From: Pseudomonadota bacterium
GTDB taxonomy: Bacteria; Desulfobacterota; Desulfobacteria; Desulfobacterales; Desulfolunaceae
DNA: 64,000 nucleotides
Assembly (NCBI GenBank): GCA_018818835.1
Contig: JAHIRD010000134.1
Location: 35,071 to 99,070, forward strand
Reading direction: 5' to 3'
Positions 53,604-63,816 of this stretch are shown here, in pieces. A program made the position numbers and the translations under genes. Positions within the stretch are counted from its first letter, which is position 1; each line of letters starts with the position of its first letter. The notes beneath the pieces are model-generated. The model saw only the letters and a list, made by a program, of their open reading frames with translations, had not been told where the DNA came from and ran no database searches.

Positions 53604-54392
53604 ATGAACACAAACGTAACGACCTCAACGTTGGCTAAAATGAAAAAAGACAATGTCAAGATTACAGCCATGACAGCTTATGATTCACCCTTTGCAAAAA
53701 TGTTTGATGAATCCGGGATCGACATGATTCTTGTTGGAGATTCCCTGGGGATGGTTATTCAGGGAGGCTCAAGCACACTTCATGTGACCATGGATGAAAT
53801 GCTGTATCATACAAAGATTGTTTCAAGGGCCTGTAAACGGGCCATGGTCATCGGGGATATGCCGTTTTTGTCCTATCAGGTGAGTGTGGAAGAGGCTGTT
53901 AAAAATGCCGGGCGTTTTCTTAAAGAAGCCGGGGCAACCGCCGTGAAACTAGAGGGTGGTGCATCTGTGTGTGATCGGATTAAGGCCATTGCCACATCGG
54001 GTATTCCGGTCCAGGCCCATATCGGTCTGACGCCCCAGTCAGTTCATCAGATGGGGGGGTTCAAGGTCCAGCGTGATGAAGAGCGCCTGATGAATGATGC
54101 AAAGGCCGTTCAGGAAGCCGGAGCTTTTTCAGTTGTTTTGGAAGGAATCCCATCATCCATTGCCAAAGCCATTACACAGGCGCTTATCATTCCCACCATC
54201 GGCATTGGCGCCGGAGTGGATTGTGACGGCCAGATTCTGGTCATGCATGACATGCTGGGTATCAATTCCGGTCATATCCCAAAATTTGTCAAGAAATACG
54301 CTCATCTGGGTGATGAAGCTCGAAAAGGAATCAAGACGTTCATATCCGAGGTTCAGTCCGGTGCGTTTCCTGGTTCAGAGCACTGTTATTGA
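53604..54392 (+). CDS. panB: 3-methyl-2-oxobutanoate hydroxymethyltransferase
   Basis: PanB adds a hydroxymethyl group from methylene-THF to ketoisovalerate, the first step to pantothenate and CoA. This 262-residue protein has [61 protein letters not shown], and [21 protein letters not shown], all canonical. The frame is open back to 53469, but that stretch is the intergenic repeat; AAGGGG at 53592-53597 fits the ATG at 53604. No panC or panD is adjacent. Confidence 0.95.
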   Translation: MNTNVTTSTLAKMKKDNVKITAMTAYDSPFAKMFDESGIDMILVGDSLGMVIQGGSSTLHVTMDEMLYHTKIVSRACKRAMVIGDMPFLSYQVSVEEAVKNAGRFLKEAGATAVKLEGGASVCDRIKAIATSGIPVQAHIGLTPQSVHQMGGFKVQRDEERLMNDAKAVQEAGAFSVVLEGIPSSIAKAITQALIIPTIGIGAGVDCDGQILVMHDMLGINSGHIPKFVKKYAHLGDEARKGIKTFISEVQSGAFPGSEHCY

Positions 54393-54398
54393 TGTTAC

Positions 54399-54432
54399 CA
54401 GGGGCTTTTATCTGTGTATTTAAAAGCCCCTG
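54399..54432. terminator. Bidirectional terminator between panB and hydrolase
   Basis: CAGGGGCTTTTA (54399-54410) pairs perfectly with TAAAAGCCCCTG (54421-54432). Confidence 0.8.
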
Positions 54433-54445
54433 TACCGTTTAAGCC

Positions 54446-55219
54446 TTATATTTTACTTATAAAGTGTTTGATCGCCCCATTGATTTCGTCTGATTTTTCC
54501 ATGGGAGAAAAATGACCTGCATTGGGGATGTGGACATGGGTTGCCTGTTTGATATTTTGGGCAAGCCAGAATCCGTATTTGGGCGGGGTGGACAGGTCAT
54601 GCTCTGCAGAACAGACCAGAACAGGACATGTGATGTCTCCGATTTTTTCCATGACATCAAATGTATTGCAGGCTGTGAAGTCCATCAATGCCGTTTGCTT
54701 ATCACTTGTAGATGCCACGTCATGGATTTTTTTTTCGAATGGGTCCATGGCTGTATCGGGTGATAAAGAATATGTGGGCATGGTCCGAATAAATGAGGTA
54801 AAATCAGTTTTTACGGATTCCAATATCATGGGATGGACTTTCAGTCGTGCTCCTGTATTGATCAGAATTCCAGCCTTGAAACGGTGCGGATGATCAATGA
54901 TAAGGTCCAGGACAATGCCACCGCCCATGCTCATTCCACACAAGATCACATCCTGTTGGTTCATTCCTGCCATTTTAATGAAATCACATATCGCCTCTGC
55001 ATAATCATGGATACTGCTTTTCCCGGGGCCGTCGCTGCCCCCGTGGCCTGGAAGATCAATGGACACAGGATTTGTCTCATGTTGAAGCCCGTCCATCTGG
55101 GCTTGCCAGAACCCCTTGGACAAGGTTGCTCCATGGATGAAGAGAAGGGTTGTTTTTTTTGGGGTTAGCGGCCAGGAATGGGTATTGAATTCAATGGGTC
55201 CAATTTTCATGGTTTTCAT
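54446..55219 (-). CDS. Alpha/beta-fold hydrolase
   Basis: A 257-residue soluble hydrolase. LLFIHGATLSKGFW holds the oxyanion HG motif, GMSMGGG near residue 96 the nucleophilic serine, a later VCSAEHDLSTP the acidic residue, and GHFSPMEK the histidine. The usual family is homoserine-acetyltransferase or MhpC-like small-ester hydrolases. The substrate is unknown. It is alone and convergent with panB. Confidence 0.88.
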   Translation of the reverse strand: MKTMKIGPIEFNTHSWPLTPKKTTLLFIHGATLSKGFWQAQMDGLQHETNPVSIDLPGHGGSDGPGKSSIHDYAEAICDFIKMAGMNQQDVILCGMSMGGGIVLDLIIDHPHRFKAGILINTGARLKVHPMILESVKTDFTSFIRTMPTYSLSPDTAMDPFEKKIHDVASTSDKQTALMDFTACNTFDVMEKIGDITCPVLVCSAEHDLSTPPKYGFWLAQNIKQATHVHIPNAGHFSPMEKSDEINGAIKHFISKI

Positions 55220-55359
55220 GGATAGGGTTTTCCTTTTCTAATGAACGTATGTCTGCAAATTCAAATATTCATCTTGAGAAAAGATCGTTAAACATGTATT
55301 TAGTTTAAATTAAATGATATGTCTATAAGAATAGACCATAGGGGGTTGGTGCTGGATTA

Positions 55360-56496
55360 TTGCTTGTCTGTAAGGAAGGAACATCAGGAAATTTGAAACG
55401 TCATATACTTAATAAACGGGTCATGGCTGATCTGAAAAAACGATCATCCATCGGAATCGTTTTCTACATGATCATTTCATTTATTCTGTTTTTCGATGGG
55501 GGTTATTTTAGTCGTAATTTTTATTTCTCACTGACGTTCTTGCTGCTTCTCAACGGAATCTGTCTAATCCGCCTGTTACACCTGGCATTTTTTGCACGCC
55601 TGGATGATTATAATGAAACACTCAACAACGGTATTTTCATTGCAACGGTTATTGTGACATCAATGATCTGGGGGGGGGGCTTTGCTTATTTCATGGTCCA
55701 GAACGATGAATTCAACGCGAAGCTTCTTATGGCCATCTGCACGGCCGGTTTGTGTTCTGGAGGTGTGGTCGCATTTATCCCTGAGAGACGCTTGTCCGTT
55801 GTCTTTAATATTTTGATGACCTTTCCTGCATGCCTACTCATGCTGATTAAAGGAATCAATTATCACATGTCCGTGATGATTATTCTGTTTTCTGGCTATC
55901 TGGTCATGCTGACAGTCAGGGGTAACAGGGAATACTGGGATGCCCTGGAAAATGAGAATAAACTTAAGGACAAAACCATAGAGTTGAAACTGTTAAGCCA
56001 TACCGATGCCCTCACCGGAATATATAATCGGCGTTTCTTTAATGAAATTTTTGACTTTGAATGGAAGCGGGCCCTTCGTGATCAAGCCCTTCTGACCATT
56101 GCCATCTGTGATATTGATTATTTTAAACGAATCAACGATACCTTCGGTCATATTGCCGGAGATGAATATTTGAAACAAATAGCTGAAATTCTAAGAAATA
56201 CATTTAAGAGGGATACGGACATCGTTGCACGGTACGGGGGGGAGGAATTCGTTATTCTCCTATGGGGAGTTTCCCTTGAGAAGGTCATCCAAATGGTTGA
56301 ACATGTCAGACAAAAAATTGAGGATTGTCGAGTGGACTATAAAGGCGCGTTCATGTCCACCACCATGTGTTTCGGGATTTCAGCCTGTGTCCCGGATAAT
56401 GTGGATTCTCCCAGTATGCTGATCACCAGGGCAGACAAGGCCCTTTACACGGCAAAAAATCTGGGTAGAAACCGTGTTGAGGTGGGACGTAAATAA
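55360..56496 (+). CDS. Membrane-bound diguanylate cyclase (GGDEF)
   Basis: The first 185 residues contain five to six hydrophobic helices (IVFYMIISFILFF and LLMAICTAGLCSGGVVAF among them), a membrane sensor without a recognisable named domain. A short linker leads to a GGDEF domain from about residue 205, starting with SHTDALTGIYNRRFF; the active-site loop is YGGEEF and ICDIDYFKRINDTFGH is present, so c-di-GMP synthesis is likely. The start is uncertain: TTG 55360, TTG 55393 or ATG 55423. A terminator shared with folD follows. Confidence 0.9.
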   Translation: MLVCKEGTSGNLKRHILNKRVMADLKKRSSIGIVFYMIISFILFFDGGYFSRNFYFSLTFLLLLNGICLIRLLHLAFFARLDDYNETLNNGIFIATVIVTSMIWGGGFAYFMVQNDEFNAKLLMAICTAGLCSGGVVAFIPERRLSVVFNILMTFPACLLMLIKGINYHMSVMIILFSGYLVMLTVRGNREYWDALENENKLKDKTIELKLLSHTDALTGIYNRRFFNEIFDFEWKRALRDQALLTIAICDIDYFKRINDTFGHIAGDEYLKQIAEILRNTFKRDTDIVARYGGEEFVILLWGVSLEKVIQMVEHVRQKIEDCRVDYKGAFMSTTMCFGISACVPDNVDSPSMLITRADKALYTAKNLGRNRVEVGRK

Positions 56497-56540
56497 AAAA
56501 ACAATCACAGTATTTTGATTATAAAAATAGGATTGAATTA

Positions 56541-56575
56541 AGAACCCGGCCATAGAGCCGGGTTCTTTGTTTTTA
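56541..56575. terminator. Bidirectional terminator between cyclase gene and folD
   Basis: AGAACCCGGC (56541-56550) pairs with GCCGGGTTCT (56557-56566), then TTGTTTTTATTT. It serves both convergent genes. Confidence 0.88.
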
Positions 56576-56576
56576 T

Positions 56577-57503
56577 TTAGGCTTGTTTTTCGCAGGCCAT
56601 GATGGTGTGCTTGCACAAAACAGATGTTGTGACAGAACCAACACCCGCAGGAACTGGAGAAATTCTGGCCACGATGGGTTCAACCGCTTCGTAGTCAACG
56701 TCACCACAGTATTTCCCGGGATTTTGAGGATCTGCGTTGATGCCCACATCAATAAAGGTCTGGCCGGGAGATGCTGCATTGGCCTTGACCAGTCTGGGGA
56801 AACCGGCTGCTGCAACAATGACTTCAGCTTTTTTGCAGGTGTCCGGGGTGGTTTTGTCTGTTGAATGGCTGGCCACGTCCATGCTTTTTGCACCCAGTTT
56901 TAATTCATCCACACATAAGGTGCCTTTGGTGTCCAGATAAATGGTCGTTACCTCGGCACCAGCTTTGAGTAGGAGGTACGATACGGGTTTACCCACAACA
57001 GGACCCTGTCCAATCACCACGCATTTTTTCCCTTTCACGGGGACATTGTAATGGGCAAGCATATCCATGCAGGCCGTGGGAGTGCATGGTGGGAAACCCG
57101 TTGTTTTCCCGGCGAAAAGGGCATCAGCACTCAAGGGGCTCAAACAATCCACGTCTTTTTCAACCGGGATGAGCTTTTTCATTTTTTCGTTATCCAGGTG
57201 AGCGGGAAGGGGAGCAAACATGAGAATACCATGAATATCTTTTCGTTCTCCCACTGTTTTTATGGCCTTTGAAAGGTCTGTTTCGTTGATTTTTTCAGGA
57301 TGTTCAAATACTTCAAATTCCATGCCGATGGATGTGCATGTTTTTTTTGCGCCACCTTCATAAAAAAGATCATCGGGACGGGCACCGACACGAATGATGC
57401 CGAGTTTGGGTGTTTTACCTTTAGCTTTTAGTGCCTCAACACGTTTTGCCAGGTCATCTTTCATAGCATCTGCAACAGGTTTTCCGGTAAGTCTTTCAGC
57501 CAT
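56577..57503 (-). CDS. folD: Methylenetetrahydrofolate dehydrogenase (FolD)
   Basis: This 308-residue protein is a FolD-type NAD(P)-dependent 5,10-methylene-THF dehydrogenase, usually also cyclohydrolase. Motifs are [21 protein letters not shown] (substrate loop, where canonical FolD has a Tyr/Lys pair), the PLPAHL segment, [10 protein letters not shown], and the Rossmann signature [26 protein letters not shown]. It is in one operon behind fchA (19-base gap), so its main task may be the dehydrogenase step. It feeds, or takes from, the methyl branch with fhs. Confidence 0.93.
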   Translation of the reverse strand: MAERLTGKPVADAMKDDLAKRVEALKAKGKTPKLGIIRVGARPDDLFYEGGAKKTCTSIGMEFEVFEHPEKINETDLSKAIKTVGERKDIHGILMFAPLPAHLDNEKMKKLIPVEKDVDCLSPLSADALFAGKTTGFPPCTPTACMDMLAHYNVPVKGKKCVVIGQGPVVGKPVSYLLLKAGAEVTTIYLDTKGTLCVDELKLGAKSMDVASHSTDKTTPDTCKKAEVIVAAAGFPRLVKANAASPGQTFIDVGINADPQNPGKYCGDVDYEAVEPIVARISPVPAGVGSVTTSVLCKHTIMACEKQA

Positions 57504-57522
57504 GGTTTTTATCCTTTCATGC

Positions 57523-58155
57523 TTATTTGTTTAATTTTTCAAGAACAAGTTTCAGGGTGTCATCTGCGATTTTTGAACCCTCGTCAAGGAGTTGGTTCAT
57601 CTCGGTTCTGACTGTGGTGACAAAGGCCTGATCTTTGATTGAGTTGATATTGATGATGACATTCAACCGGGCTGAAATCAGGGCGGCTTTTAAAAAAGCC
57701 ACACCGCATCCCACATCGGAAATGGCGATGAGAGTTCCGATCTGACCCATGCGTTGGTGGATTTTGATGCCTTCAAAGGATTTTCTCATGATGTCAAGGG
57801 GAACACCACAGGCGTTTTTACTGCATTTTTCTAAGGTTTCTTCTTTGAATTTTGCTTGTTCGGGGGTGTCTTTGGGCAGACCGTAGGCCTTGGAAAGGGG
57901 TTCAAACTCCTCAGCATCCTTGTCCACCAGGATATTTAGTTCGTTAATAACCTTGGAACCCTGGTCGATTAGTGCTTTGACCTCGTCTTCAACATCGGCG
58001 TATTTTTTTTTACCAACAGTCAGGTTTCCAACCATATTGGAAAGGGCCATCCCAATGGAACCGCCCAGGGCAGCAGCGCCGCCACCACCAGGAACAGGTG
58101 CTTTTGATGCCAGAACATCAACAAAATCTTTGCAGCTTTTGACTATCATTGACAT
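57523..58155 (-). CDS. fchA: Methenyltetrahydrofolate cyclohydrolase (FchA family)
   Basis: This 210-residue helical protein of the cyclodeaminase/cyclohydrolase (FTCD C-terminal) family converts formyl-THF to methenyl-THF. The signature [28 protein letters not shown] is complete, followed by the [10 protein letters not shown] helices and CGVPLDIM. The frame is open to an ATG at 58230, but GGAGG near 58164-58168 fits ATG 58155. It is upstream of folD, matching the fchA-folD pair seen in acetogens. Confidence 0.93.
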   Translation of the reverse strand: MSMIVKSCKDFVDVLASKAPVPGGGGAAALGGSIGMALSNMVGNLTVGKKKYADVEDEVKALIDQGSKVINELNILVDKDAEEFEPLSKAYGLPKDTPEQAKFKEETLEKCSKNACGVPLDIMRKSFEGIKIHQRMGQIGTLIAISDVGCGVAFLKAALISARLNVIININSIKDQAFVTTVRTEMNQLLDEGSKIADDTLKLVLEKLNK

Positions 58156-58459
58156 ACGATAACGTCCTCCTTCGTCTTTAAAATATGTTTTGTCAGAAAC
58201 AGGGTAATGAAAATATATGATAAAAATCAATTATTACAGCATGATATAATTTATGATCCCATGGATTTTAAACATGAAGATATCCTGCCAAACCATGACG
58301 GATCAAATTGAATTCAATGCTTTTCCTGTTGCTGTGGTAAATGAGATTGAGCTTAATATTGCATAAACATATTCATATATACAGGCGACCCCTTATTTGT
58401 CAAAATATTTTGATAAATATTATTTTAATGAGAAAATTGCTTATGATTCTTGGCGTGGG

Positions 58460-59707
58460 TCAGATGGGGGTAGCCTGAATTGACTCTATTCGTTTCAAAA
58501 TAGGCGGGTGAGAGTAATTCAGAAGGACAAAGAGGGGATGGGGGTAGAGATTGCCCAGGCTATGAACGGAAAGCTTTATCAGGGCATTTTTTAATGACTG
58601 ATTGTCCTTGCCTGTTTTAACCGCGAATCGGTCGGCTTCAAATTCATTTTTTCTGGAGTACATATTCATCAGAATACCGGTCATAAGATCCACAGGAGTA
58701 AATAACAATGAGAAAAAAATCAGTCCGGCATAAACAGACATGTGGGTCATGTAAAAGGCTTCAAATAATCCTTTTTGTGTCAGACAAAGTGAGAGAATGT
58801 AAAACATCACACCCGTCTGGATAATGCCTATGGCTAAGGATTTTATGATGTGCTTCAAGGTGTAGTGGCCCATTTCATGGGCAAGAATACTGACCAATTC
58901 AGGGACGGTGTGCTGGTTGATCAGTGTATCGTAAAGAACGATGCGTTTGTTTTTTCCTAAACCCGTGAAAAATGCATTGGATTTGTTTGATCGTTTCGAA
59001 CCGTCCATGGTGAACACCTGGGTCAGGGGGAAGTCAATGGATCGGGCATAATTCATGATGGCGACTTTTAACTCTCCCTCCTCAATGGGGGTAAAACGAT
59101 TGAACAAGGGCATGATAAGAGTCGGGATAATATAGTTCAATAAAAGCATGAACAAAACAACGGTTATCCAGCAGTAAAGCCATGCATGGGGGCCTGCATA
59201 TTCAAAAAAAACAAGAACGAGGCCCAGCAGGGGGACTCCCAAAGCCACGGACAGAACAATACCTTTAATCATATCCGTGATGAAGATTTTGGCGGTGGTC
59301 TTGTTGAATCCGAATTTCTCTTCAATAACAAAGGTGTTGTAAATGGAAAATGGCAGCGACACAATGGATTTGAGCACAATAAGAGCACCCATGAACAAAA
59401 TTCCGGTGAACACCGAACCCAGTCCCAACTGGCGTATCACGTGGTCAAGGCTCTGAAATCCTTTTGAAAACCAGAAAACAAGGAGAATCCCGAGGCTGAA
59501 GGTTGAGCTGAACCACCCGAAGCGTGTGGTGACGCCAAGGTATTCTTGGGATTTTTTATACCGCTCCCCATCGTAATGATGTTCAAAGACCTCGGGTAAG
59601 GTATCTCTGAGCATCCCGAGGTTCAAAATATCTGCCCATAAATTCAGGGCATAAACAATAAGAATAGCTGAAAGGATGAAAATTGCGTAAGTATTCACGT
59701 CATTCAC
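58460..59707 (-). CDS. M48-family (Ste24-like) membrane metalloprotease
   Basis: The 415-residue protein has several hydrophobic helices in the N-terminal half (AIFILSAILIVYALNL, then IVVLFMLLLNYIIPTLIM), the zinc motif HEMGHY near residue 277, and the third-ligand motif EFEADRFAV near 355. Further blocks SKRSNKSNAFFTGLGKNKRIVLYDTL and STFSLGILLVFWF are typical of CAAX prenyl protease 1 homologues. In bacteria this group degrades or trims membrane proteins. It lies nine bases after the Prc-type protease gene upstream-right, 59717, reading order minus strand 61855 to 58460, so the two form a proteolysis operon. Confidence 0.92.
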   Translation of the reverse strand: MNDVNTYAIFILSAILIVYALNLWADILNLGMLRDTLPEVFEHHYDGERYKKSQEYLGVTTRFGWFSSTFSLGILLVFWFSKGFQSLDHVIRQLGLGSVFTGILFMGALIVLKSIVSLPFSIYNTFVIEEKFGFNKTTAKIFITDMIKGIVLSVALGVPLLGLVLVFFEYAGPHAWLYCWITVVLFMLLLNYIIPTLIMPLFNRFTPIEEGELKVAIMNYARSIDFPLTQVFTMDGSKRSNKSNAFFTGLGKNKRIVLYDTLINQHTVPELVSILAHEMGHYTLKHIIKSLAIGIIQTGVMFYILSLCLTQKGLFEAFYMTHMSVYAGLIFFSLLFTPVDLMTGILMNMYSRKNEFEADRFAVKTGKDNQSLKNALIKLSVHSLGNLYPHPLFVLLNYSHPPILKRIESIQATPI

Positions 59708-59716
59708 GTCCTTTCG

Positions 59717-61855
59717 TTAATTCAAGAGCCTTATATAATCGATCATGGCCCGTTCACTTTCATTGAGGACCACATCGTTTTCAGCATTGTTTTTTGTGAT
59801 CATATCGTCATCTTCATCGGCCGATTCTTTTTCCTGCTCTTTTTTTAAAGCCTCGTAATTCTCATAGGGTTTTTTGCCCTTGGAAATTCGTAAGGTGTTC
59901 TCAAGATTGAGGGCCCATTGGTGGGCTTGTTCCTGCTCGACCAGACGTTCTTTTTCATTCAGTGAAATCAGGGTCTTTTTTTGAAGTTCCTTGAAGTGGT
60001 TGTTGTATTCTATTAAATATTTGTAATCGGGCGAATCTTTGACGCGTTTTTCATGGGCGGCCTCGACTTTTGCAGCAAGAGCATCCAGGTCTATGTCCAT
60101 AAAGGGTTTGAACCGTACAGGATTTGTTTTATCCCAGGGCAGGGCTTCTTCAAGGGCACTTTCACCGATGTCGTCGGGGTTGTACAATGATGGAAATAAA
60201 ATATCCGGTATGATTCCTTTGTGTTGTGTGCTTTCTCCAAGAATCCGATAGAATTTGGCAACAGTGAGTTTAATCTGTCCTTTATTGAGATCCAGAAGAG
60301 ACTGGACGGTTCCCTTGCCAAAGGTCTGTGAACCCATGATGATCCCACGTTTCTGGTCTCTGATGGCTCCGGCGAAAATTTCCGAGGCTGAGGCGCTCAT
60401 GCGGTTCACCAGGACAGCAAGTGGGCCGTCATAAGCAATGTCCGGGTTGTCGTCCGGGTATACGGAAAAGTTGTTTTTTGATGAACGGACAATGACGGTT
60501 GGGCCTGTTTTGATAAAAAGGCCGGTCAGGCTGGTGGCTTCATGAAGGGCACCGCCTCCGTTTTCACGAAGGTCAACGATGATGCCATCAACGTTTTCTT
60601 TTTTGCATTCCTTTAAAAGGACTTCAACATCCCGGGTGGTGCTTTTATAATCAGGAGCCCCGGACTGATATGCATTAAAATCAATATAAAATGCAGGGAT
60701 GGTTATAACACCGATTTTATAGGTTTTATTCATATCCGTGACAGAGATGATATTCTTTTTCGCGGCTTGTTCTTCAAGTTTTACCGTATTTCGAGTAATT
60801 CGTATGGTCTTTGTTAAATGATCGTCCGTGGCGGTTGATGGAATGATTTTAAGTTGAACCACCGTATCCTTGGGTCCACGGATCAGCTGGACCACGTCGT
60901 CGAGCCGCCAGCCGATCACATCCAGAAGCTCACCGTCATTTCCCTGCCCCACACCGATGATCCGATCACCTGCCTTGAGAAGATTGGATTTATCGGCAGG
61001 GCCTGCGGGGACAAGACGCAGTACTTTTGTATATTCATTTTCTGTCTGTAGAAGCGCGCCGATGCCTTCCAGGGAAAGGCTCATGCGGATATTGAAATCC
61101 TCTGATGCCCGGGGGGAGAAGTATTGCGTGTGTGGATCATACATACGGGTGAACGAATTCATATATATTCTGAAAACATCTTCACTTTTCAGCTGTCCTG
61201 CACGGTTTAACTGATTTTTATATCTTTTTTCAAGGAGTTCCTTAATGTCACCTTCGGGTTTTTCGGACAATTTCAGGTTAAGAATGTCATTCTTCAAGCG
61301 TTTTCGCCAGATATCGTTAAGCTGAGCCGTAGTGGATACCCAAGGGAGGTTTTTTCGTTCCGTTTCATAGGATTCATTGATGGTGAAATCCACCGTGTCA
61401 AAGCAGCAATTCAACTGGTTGATCATAAATATCAAACGCTCGACCATACGTTTCTGGTAGATGTTGAATATGTCGTAGGCCGGAGCCAAATCACCTTTTT
61501 TCAATGTATTGTCAAGCTGATATTTGTAAGCCTCAAACTCTTTTATATCTTTTTCAAGAAAATAAATTTTTGATCCGTCAAGGTCTTCAAGATAATTGTC
61601 GAGTAATCCGCTTGAAAAATTGTCGTTCATGTCGATACTTCTAAAATGACGGTGCTTGATGTTCTTCACGATGTTTATGCTTGTTGCCTCATGGATTTTC
61701 TCAGGGGCCAGGGGTTTGTAATAGTCTGAGACTTTGAATATATTCTCTCTTTTTTCAGATACCGTGCTGGTTTTTTCAGCAAACGACGTATGGGGAAAAG
61801 ATAAAAATACGGTTAAGAGAAGCCCCACAAACACTTTCAGAATTTTCATGAACAT
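59717..61855 (-). CDS. C-terminal processing (Prc/Tsp-like) serine protease
   Basis: This 712-residue periplasmic protease has a signal peptide (LKVFVGLLLTVFLSFPHTSFA). An N-terminal helical domain of about 200 residues is followed by a PDZ domain (SLEGIGALLQTENEYTKVLRLVPAGPADKSNLLKAGDRIIGVG, about 250-330). The S41 catalytic domain has NRMSASASEIFAGA (serine near 488) and QTFGKGTVQ (lysine near 510). The Prc-type C-terminal region follows. Such enzymes trim lipoproteins and peptidoglycan hydrolases. It is cotranscribed with the M48 protease gene. Confidence 0.95.
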   Translation of the reverse strand: MFMKILKVFVGLLLTVFLSFPHTSFAEKTSTVSEKRENIFKVSDYYKPLAPEKIHEATSINIVKNIKHRHFRSIDMNDNFSSGLLDNYLEDLDGSKIYFLEKDIKEFEAYKYQLDNTLKKGDLAPAYDIFNIYQKRMVERLIFMINQLNCCFDTVDFTINESYETERKNLPWVSTTAQLNDIWRKRLKNDILNLKLSEKPEGDIKELLEKRYKNQLNRAGQLKSEDVFRIYMNSFTRMYDPHTQYFSPRASEDFNIRMSLSLEGIGALLQTENEYTKVLRLVPAGPADKSNLLKAGDRIIGVGQGNDGELLDVIGWRLDDVVQLIRGPKDTVVQLKIIPSTATDDHLTKTIRITRNTVKLEEQAAKKNIISVTDMNKTYKIGVITIPAFYIDFNAYQSGAPDYKSTTRDVEVLLKECKKENVDGIIVDLRENGGGALHEATSLTGLFIKTGPTVIVRSSKNNFSVYPDDNPDIAYDGPLAVLVNRMSASASEIFAGAIRDQKRGIIMGSQTFGKGTVQSLLDLNKGQIKLTVAKFYRILGESTQHKGIIPDILFPSLYNPDDIGESALEEALPWDKTNPVRFKPFMDIDLDALAAKVEAAHEKRVKDSPDYKYLIEYNNHFKELQKKTLISLNEKERLVEQEQAHQWALNLENTLRISKGKKPYENYEALKKEQEKESADEDDDMITKNNAENDVVLNESERAMIDYIRLLN

Positions 61856-62008
61856 CTCCTTGACAGGATAGACTCAAACCATTGATATATGATTGACTTG
61901 AAAGGCTATACTATACATTGCAGCCCCATTCAAATCATTTATATGAATTGAGATTTTTTTGAATTTTATGATCAGGCCATATGGATTTTCCGAATATGCC
62001 TGCACTAA

Positions 62009-62269
62009 TTATTTCCGGGGGAAAATGTCATTGATGTCCACATGACGTATCTTGTTAATGCAGTCTTTCAAAGCGTCTACATCGGTTTTTCCAGTTCCCT
62101 GATATTCTGGTTTTGCAATAACCAGAACCATGCTGGGCACGGCGACGAATTGATCGGCAAGCTTACCGTGCATGGATTCATGGACATCAATATGAATGGA
62201 ACGTCCTGAACACATCCAGTGATACCGAGTCACCCTGGTTAAAACGTCATTCTGATTTAATTCAAACAT
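62009..62269 (-). CDS. Small protein of unknown function
   Basis: The 86-residue product starts at ATG 62269 behind GGAGG (five bases), so the longer frame to 62311 is not used. It reads MFELNQNDVLTRVTRYHWMC and later QFVAVPSMVLVIAKPEYQ, ending in a basic helix. No signal peptide or known motif. I do not recognise it. Confidence 0.55.
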   Translation of the reverse strand: MFELNQNDVLTRVTRYHWMCSGRSIHIDVHESMHGKLADQFVAVPSMVLVIAKPEYQGTGKTDVDALKDCINKIRHVDINDIFPRK

Positions 62270-62311
62270 ATAACCTCCGTTTAGAATTCTAATTTTATAA
62301 CAAATATTCAA

Positions 62312-62658
62312 GCGAAAGTGTAGAAAATAACGTGTCTGGTCTTAATAAATAATAAATGCGATTGGCTGTAAAACTAATTATTTAAGAATGGAAATGGCAT
62401 ATACTTGCTTGTCTTTTAAGGTTAATATACTTAAATAATTAATATTATTGATATCGTCAGGGATTATTCTCCCTATTTTTCTTGTAGGTGGATTCCCTTT
62501 TTCCTTGGGGTAATCTCCCATGAATTTAAAGGAATCGTCTCATATACACACCCTGGTTTTTCTTTTACTATGTTTTCGATGAACGTTGTTTTATCCTGGT
62601 GAACCGAAATCACATTATCATCATTACATCATTATGATTCAGGAAAAGGGGGGCATGT
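62312..62658. other. Intergenic stretch
   Basis: AT-rich sequence without a convincing gene, repeat or promoter. AAAAGGGGGG at about 62642-62652 is the ribosome site of the following gene. Confidence 0.55.
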
Positions 62659-62868
62659 ATGCCGACATTAGAGGAAAGAATGGTTGAAAATATTGATGAC
62701 TTGGAAGCAAGACTGATTGAACGTGAGGAATTCCTTGATATCACACCGCAAATGTCAGAATACATTGAAATGATGGAAAAATACCTGTTGAAGCTTGAAG
62801 AACGGGTTGTTAAAATAGAAAAACAGATGCGGGAAGAATATATCCCGATTCATATTACGGCCAACTGA
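62659..62868 (+). CDS. Small coiled-coil protein
   Basis: A 69-residue, charged, helical protein (ERMVENIDDLEARLIEREEFL and YLLKLEERVVKIEKQMREE) with heptad spacing. A strong purine-rich ribosome site before ATG 62659 and a hairpin right after the stop support it as real. No family recognised. Confidence 0.55.
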   Translation: MPTLEERMVENIDDLEARLIEREEFLDITPQMSEYIEMMEKYLLKLEERVVKIEKQMREEYIPIHITAN

Positions 62869-62874
62869 TTGAAC

Positions 62875-62917
62875 CACCCTGTTATAAAAATGTAAGGGCT
62901 TTTTTATGACAGGGTGA
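62875..62917. terminator. Imperfect palindrome between convergent genes
   Basis: CACCCTGT pairs with ACAGGGTG, with inner ATAAAAA/TTTTTAT pairing. It overlaps the last codons of the minus-strand response regulator gene. Confidence 0.45.
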
Positions 62918-63704
62918 TTATTTCAAAAACCAGATCGGTCTGATCATTATTGTTAATTAACGGAGCTGCAAAAACACTTGCTTCAATCTCCTCACCTTTC
63001 TTAGTGAACACAATAAGATCCTTTATCTGACTTATTTTTTGTTTAAACGCAAGAGTTGCAGGGCATGATTCAGGTTTGATACTTCCCCGTTTGTAAATCC
63101 CCCAGCTTTTTTTGCCTTCCATATTCCCAAAAATCTTTTTGTGGGCATCACTGGTACTCAGGATAAGTCCGTTCCGGGTATGGAGCGATACGATGCCTGA
63201 AACCAGCCCTGTGTCCATGGCGGGTGATTTGCTTTGGTTTTCGGAAAGGCTGGAGATGATTTGTTTGGCAATGGAGACCCGCTCTGTTGAGATCATGGAC
63301 GAAGACATATCACCGGTTGCCGGAGAAAGTCTTTTTTTGATGGCGATTTTTCTTTCCGCCCGATCAAGGGCCACTTCAAGTGATATGCTTGTGACCGGTT
63401 TCATGATGAAATCCGAGGCTTCATATCGAAGGCTGGTCACCCCCAAATTCATACAGTCCGTCCCTGCAATAGTGATTACTTCAGTCTGGGGAGACTGTTT
63501 TTTGACTTTGCATAAAAATTCAATGCCATCCATATCCGGAACATTGATGTCGAAAATGACCAAGGGAGGATTTGATTCCTGGATTATCCTCAAAGCATCT
63601 TCGCCGTTTGCCGCCATCAGAACATCGTAATCTCGTGAGAGGGAGATATTCAGTAATTCAGATATTCCCTCTGTGTTTTCAAGAACAAGTATTTTAGTGG
63701 ACAT
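62904..63704 (-). CDS. Response regulator with PAS-like C-terminal domain
   Basis: The 266-residue protein begins with a receiver domain (ILVLENTEGISELL, phosphoacceptor Asp in VIFDINVPDMDG near residue 52, TIAGTD and the conserved Lys in IMKPVT). After a linker (about 125-160) there is a PAS-like fold (SGIVSLHTRNGLILSTSDAHKKIFG ... EGKKSWGIY ... VFTKKGEEIEASVFAAPLI). No HTH or enzyme output is present, so it may act by protein contact. No kinase is adjacent. It precedes, on the same strand, the end of a formate-dehydrogenase-like gene. Confidence 0.85.
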   Translation of the reverse strand: MSTKILVLENTEGISELLNISLSRDYDVLMAANGEDALRIIQESNPPLVIFDINVPDMDGIEFLCKVKKQSPQTEVITIAGTDCMNLGVTSLRYEASDFIMKPVTSISLEVALDRAERKIAIKKRLSPATGDMSSSMISTERVSIAKQIISSLSENQSKSPAMDTGLVSGIVSLHTRNGLILSTSDAHKKIFGNMEGKKSWGIYKRGSIKPESCPATLAFKQKISQIKDLIVFTKKGEEIEASVFAAPLINNNDQTDLVFEIITLS

Positions 63705-63816
63705 GGTCTTATCTGCCTGAATAGTTAATGGTTTTTTTGATGATTATCATTTGTATCATAAATTAAATACCACCTGAGGTAAATAAAAAAAGATAATATA
63801 TATCAGGTGTCCATCA

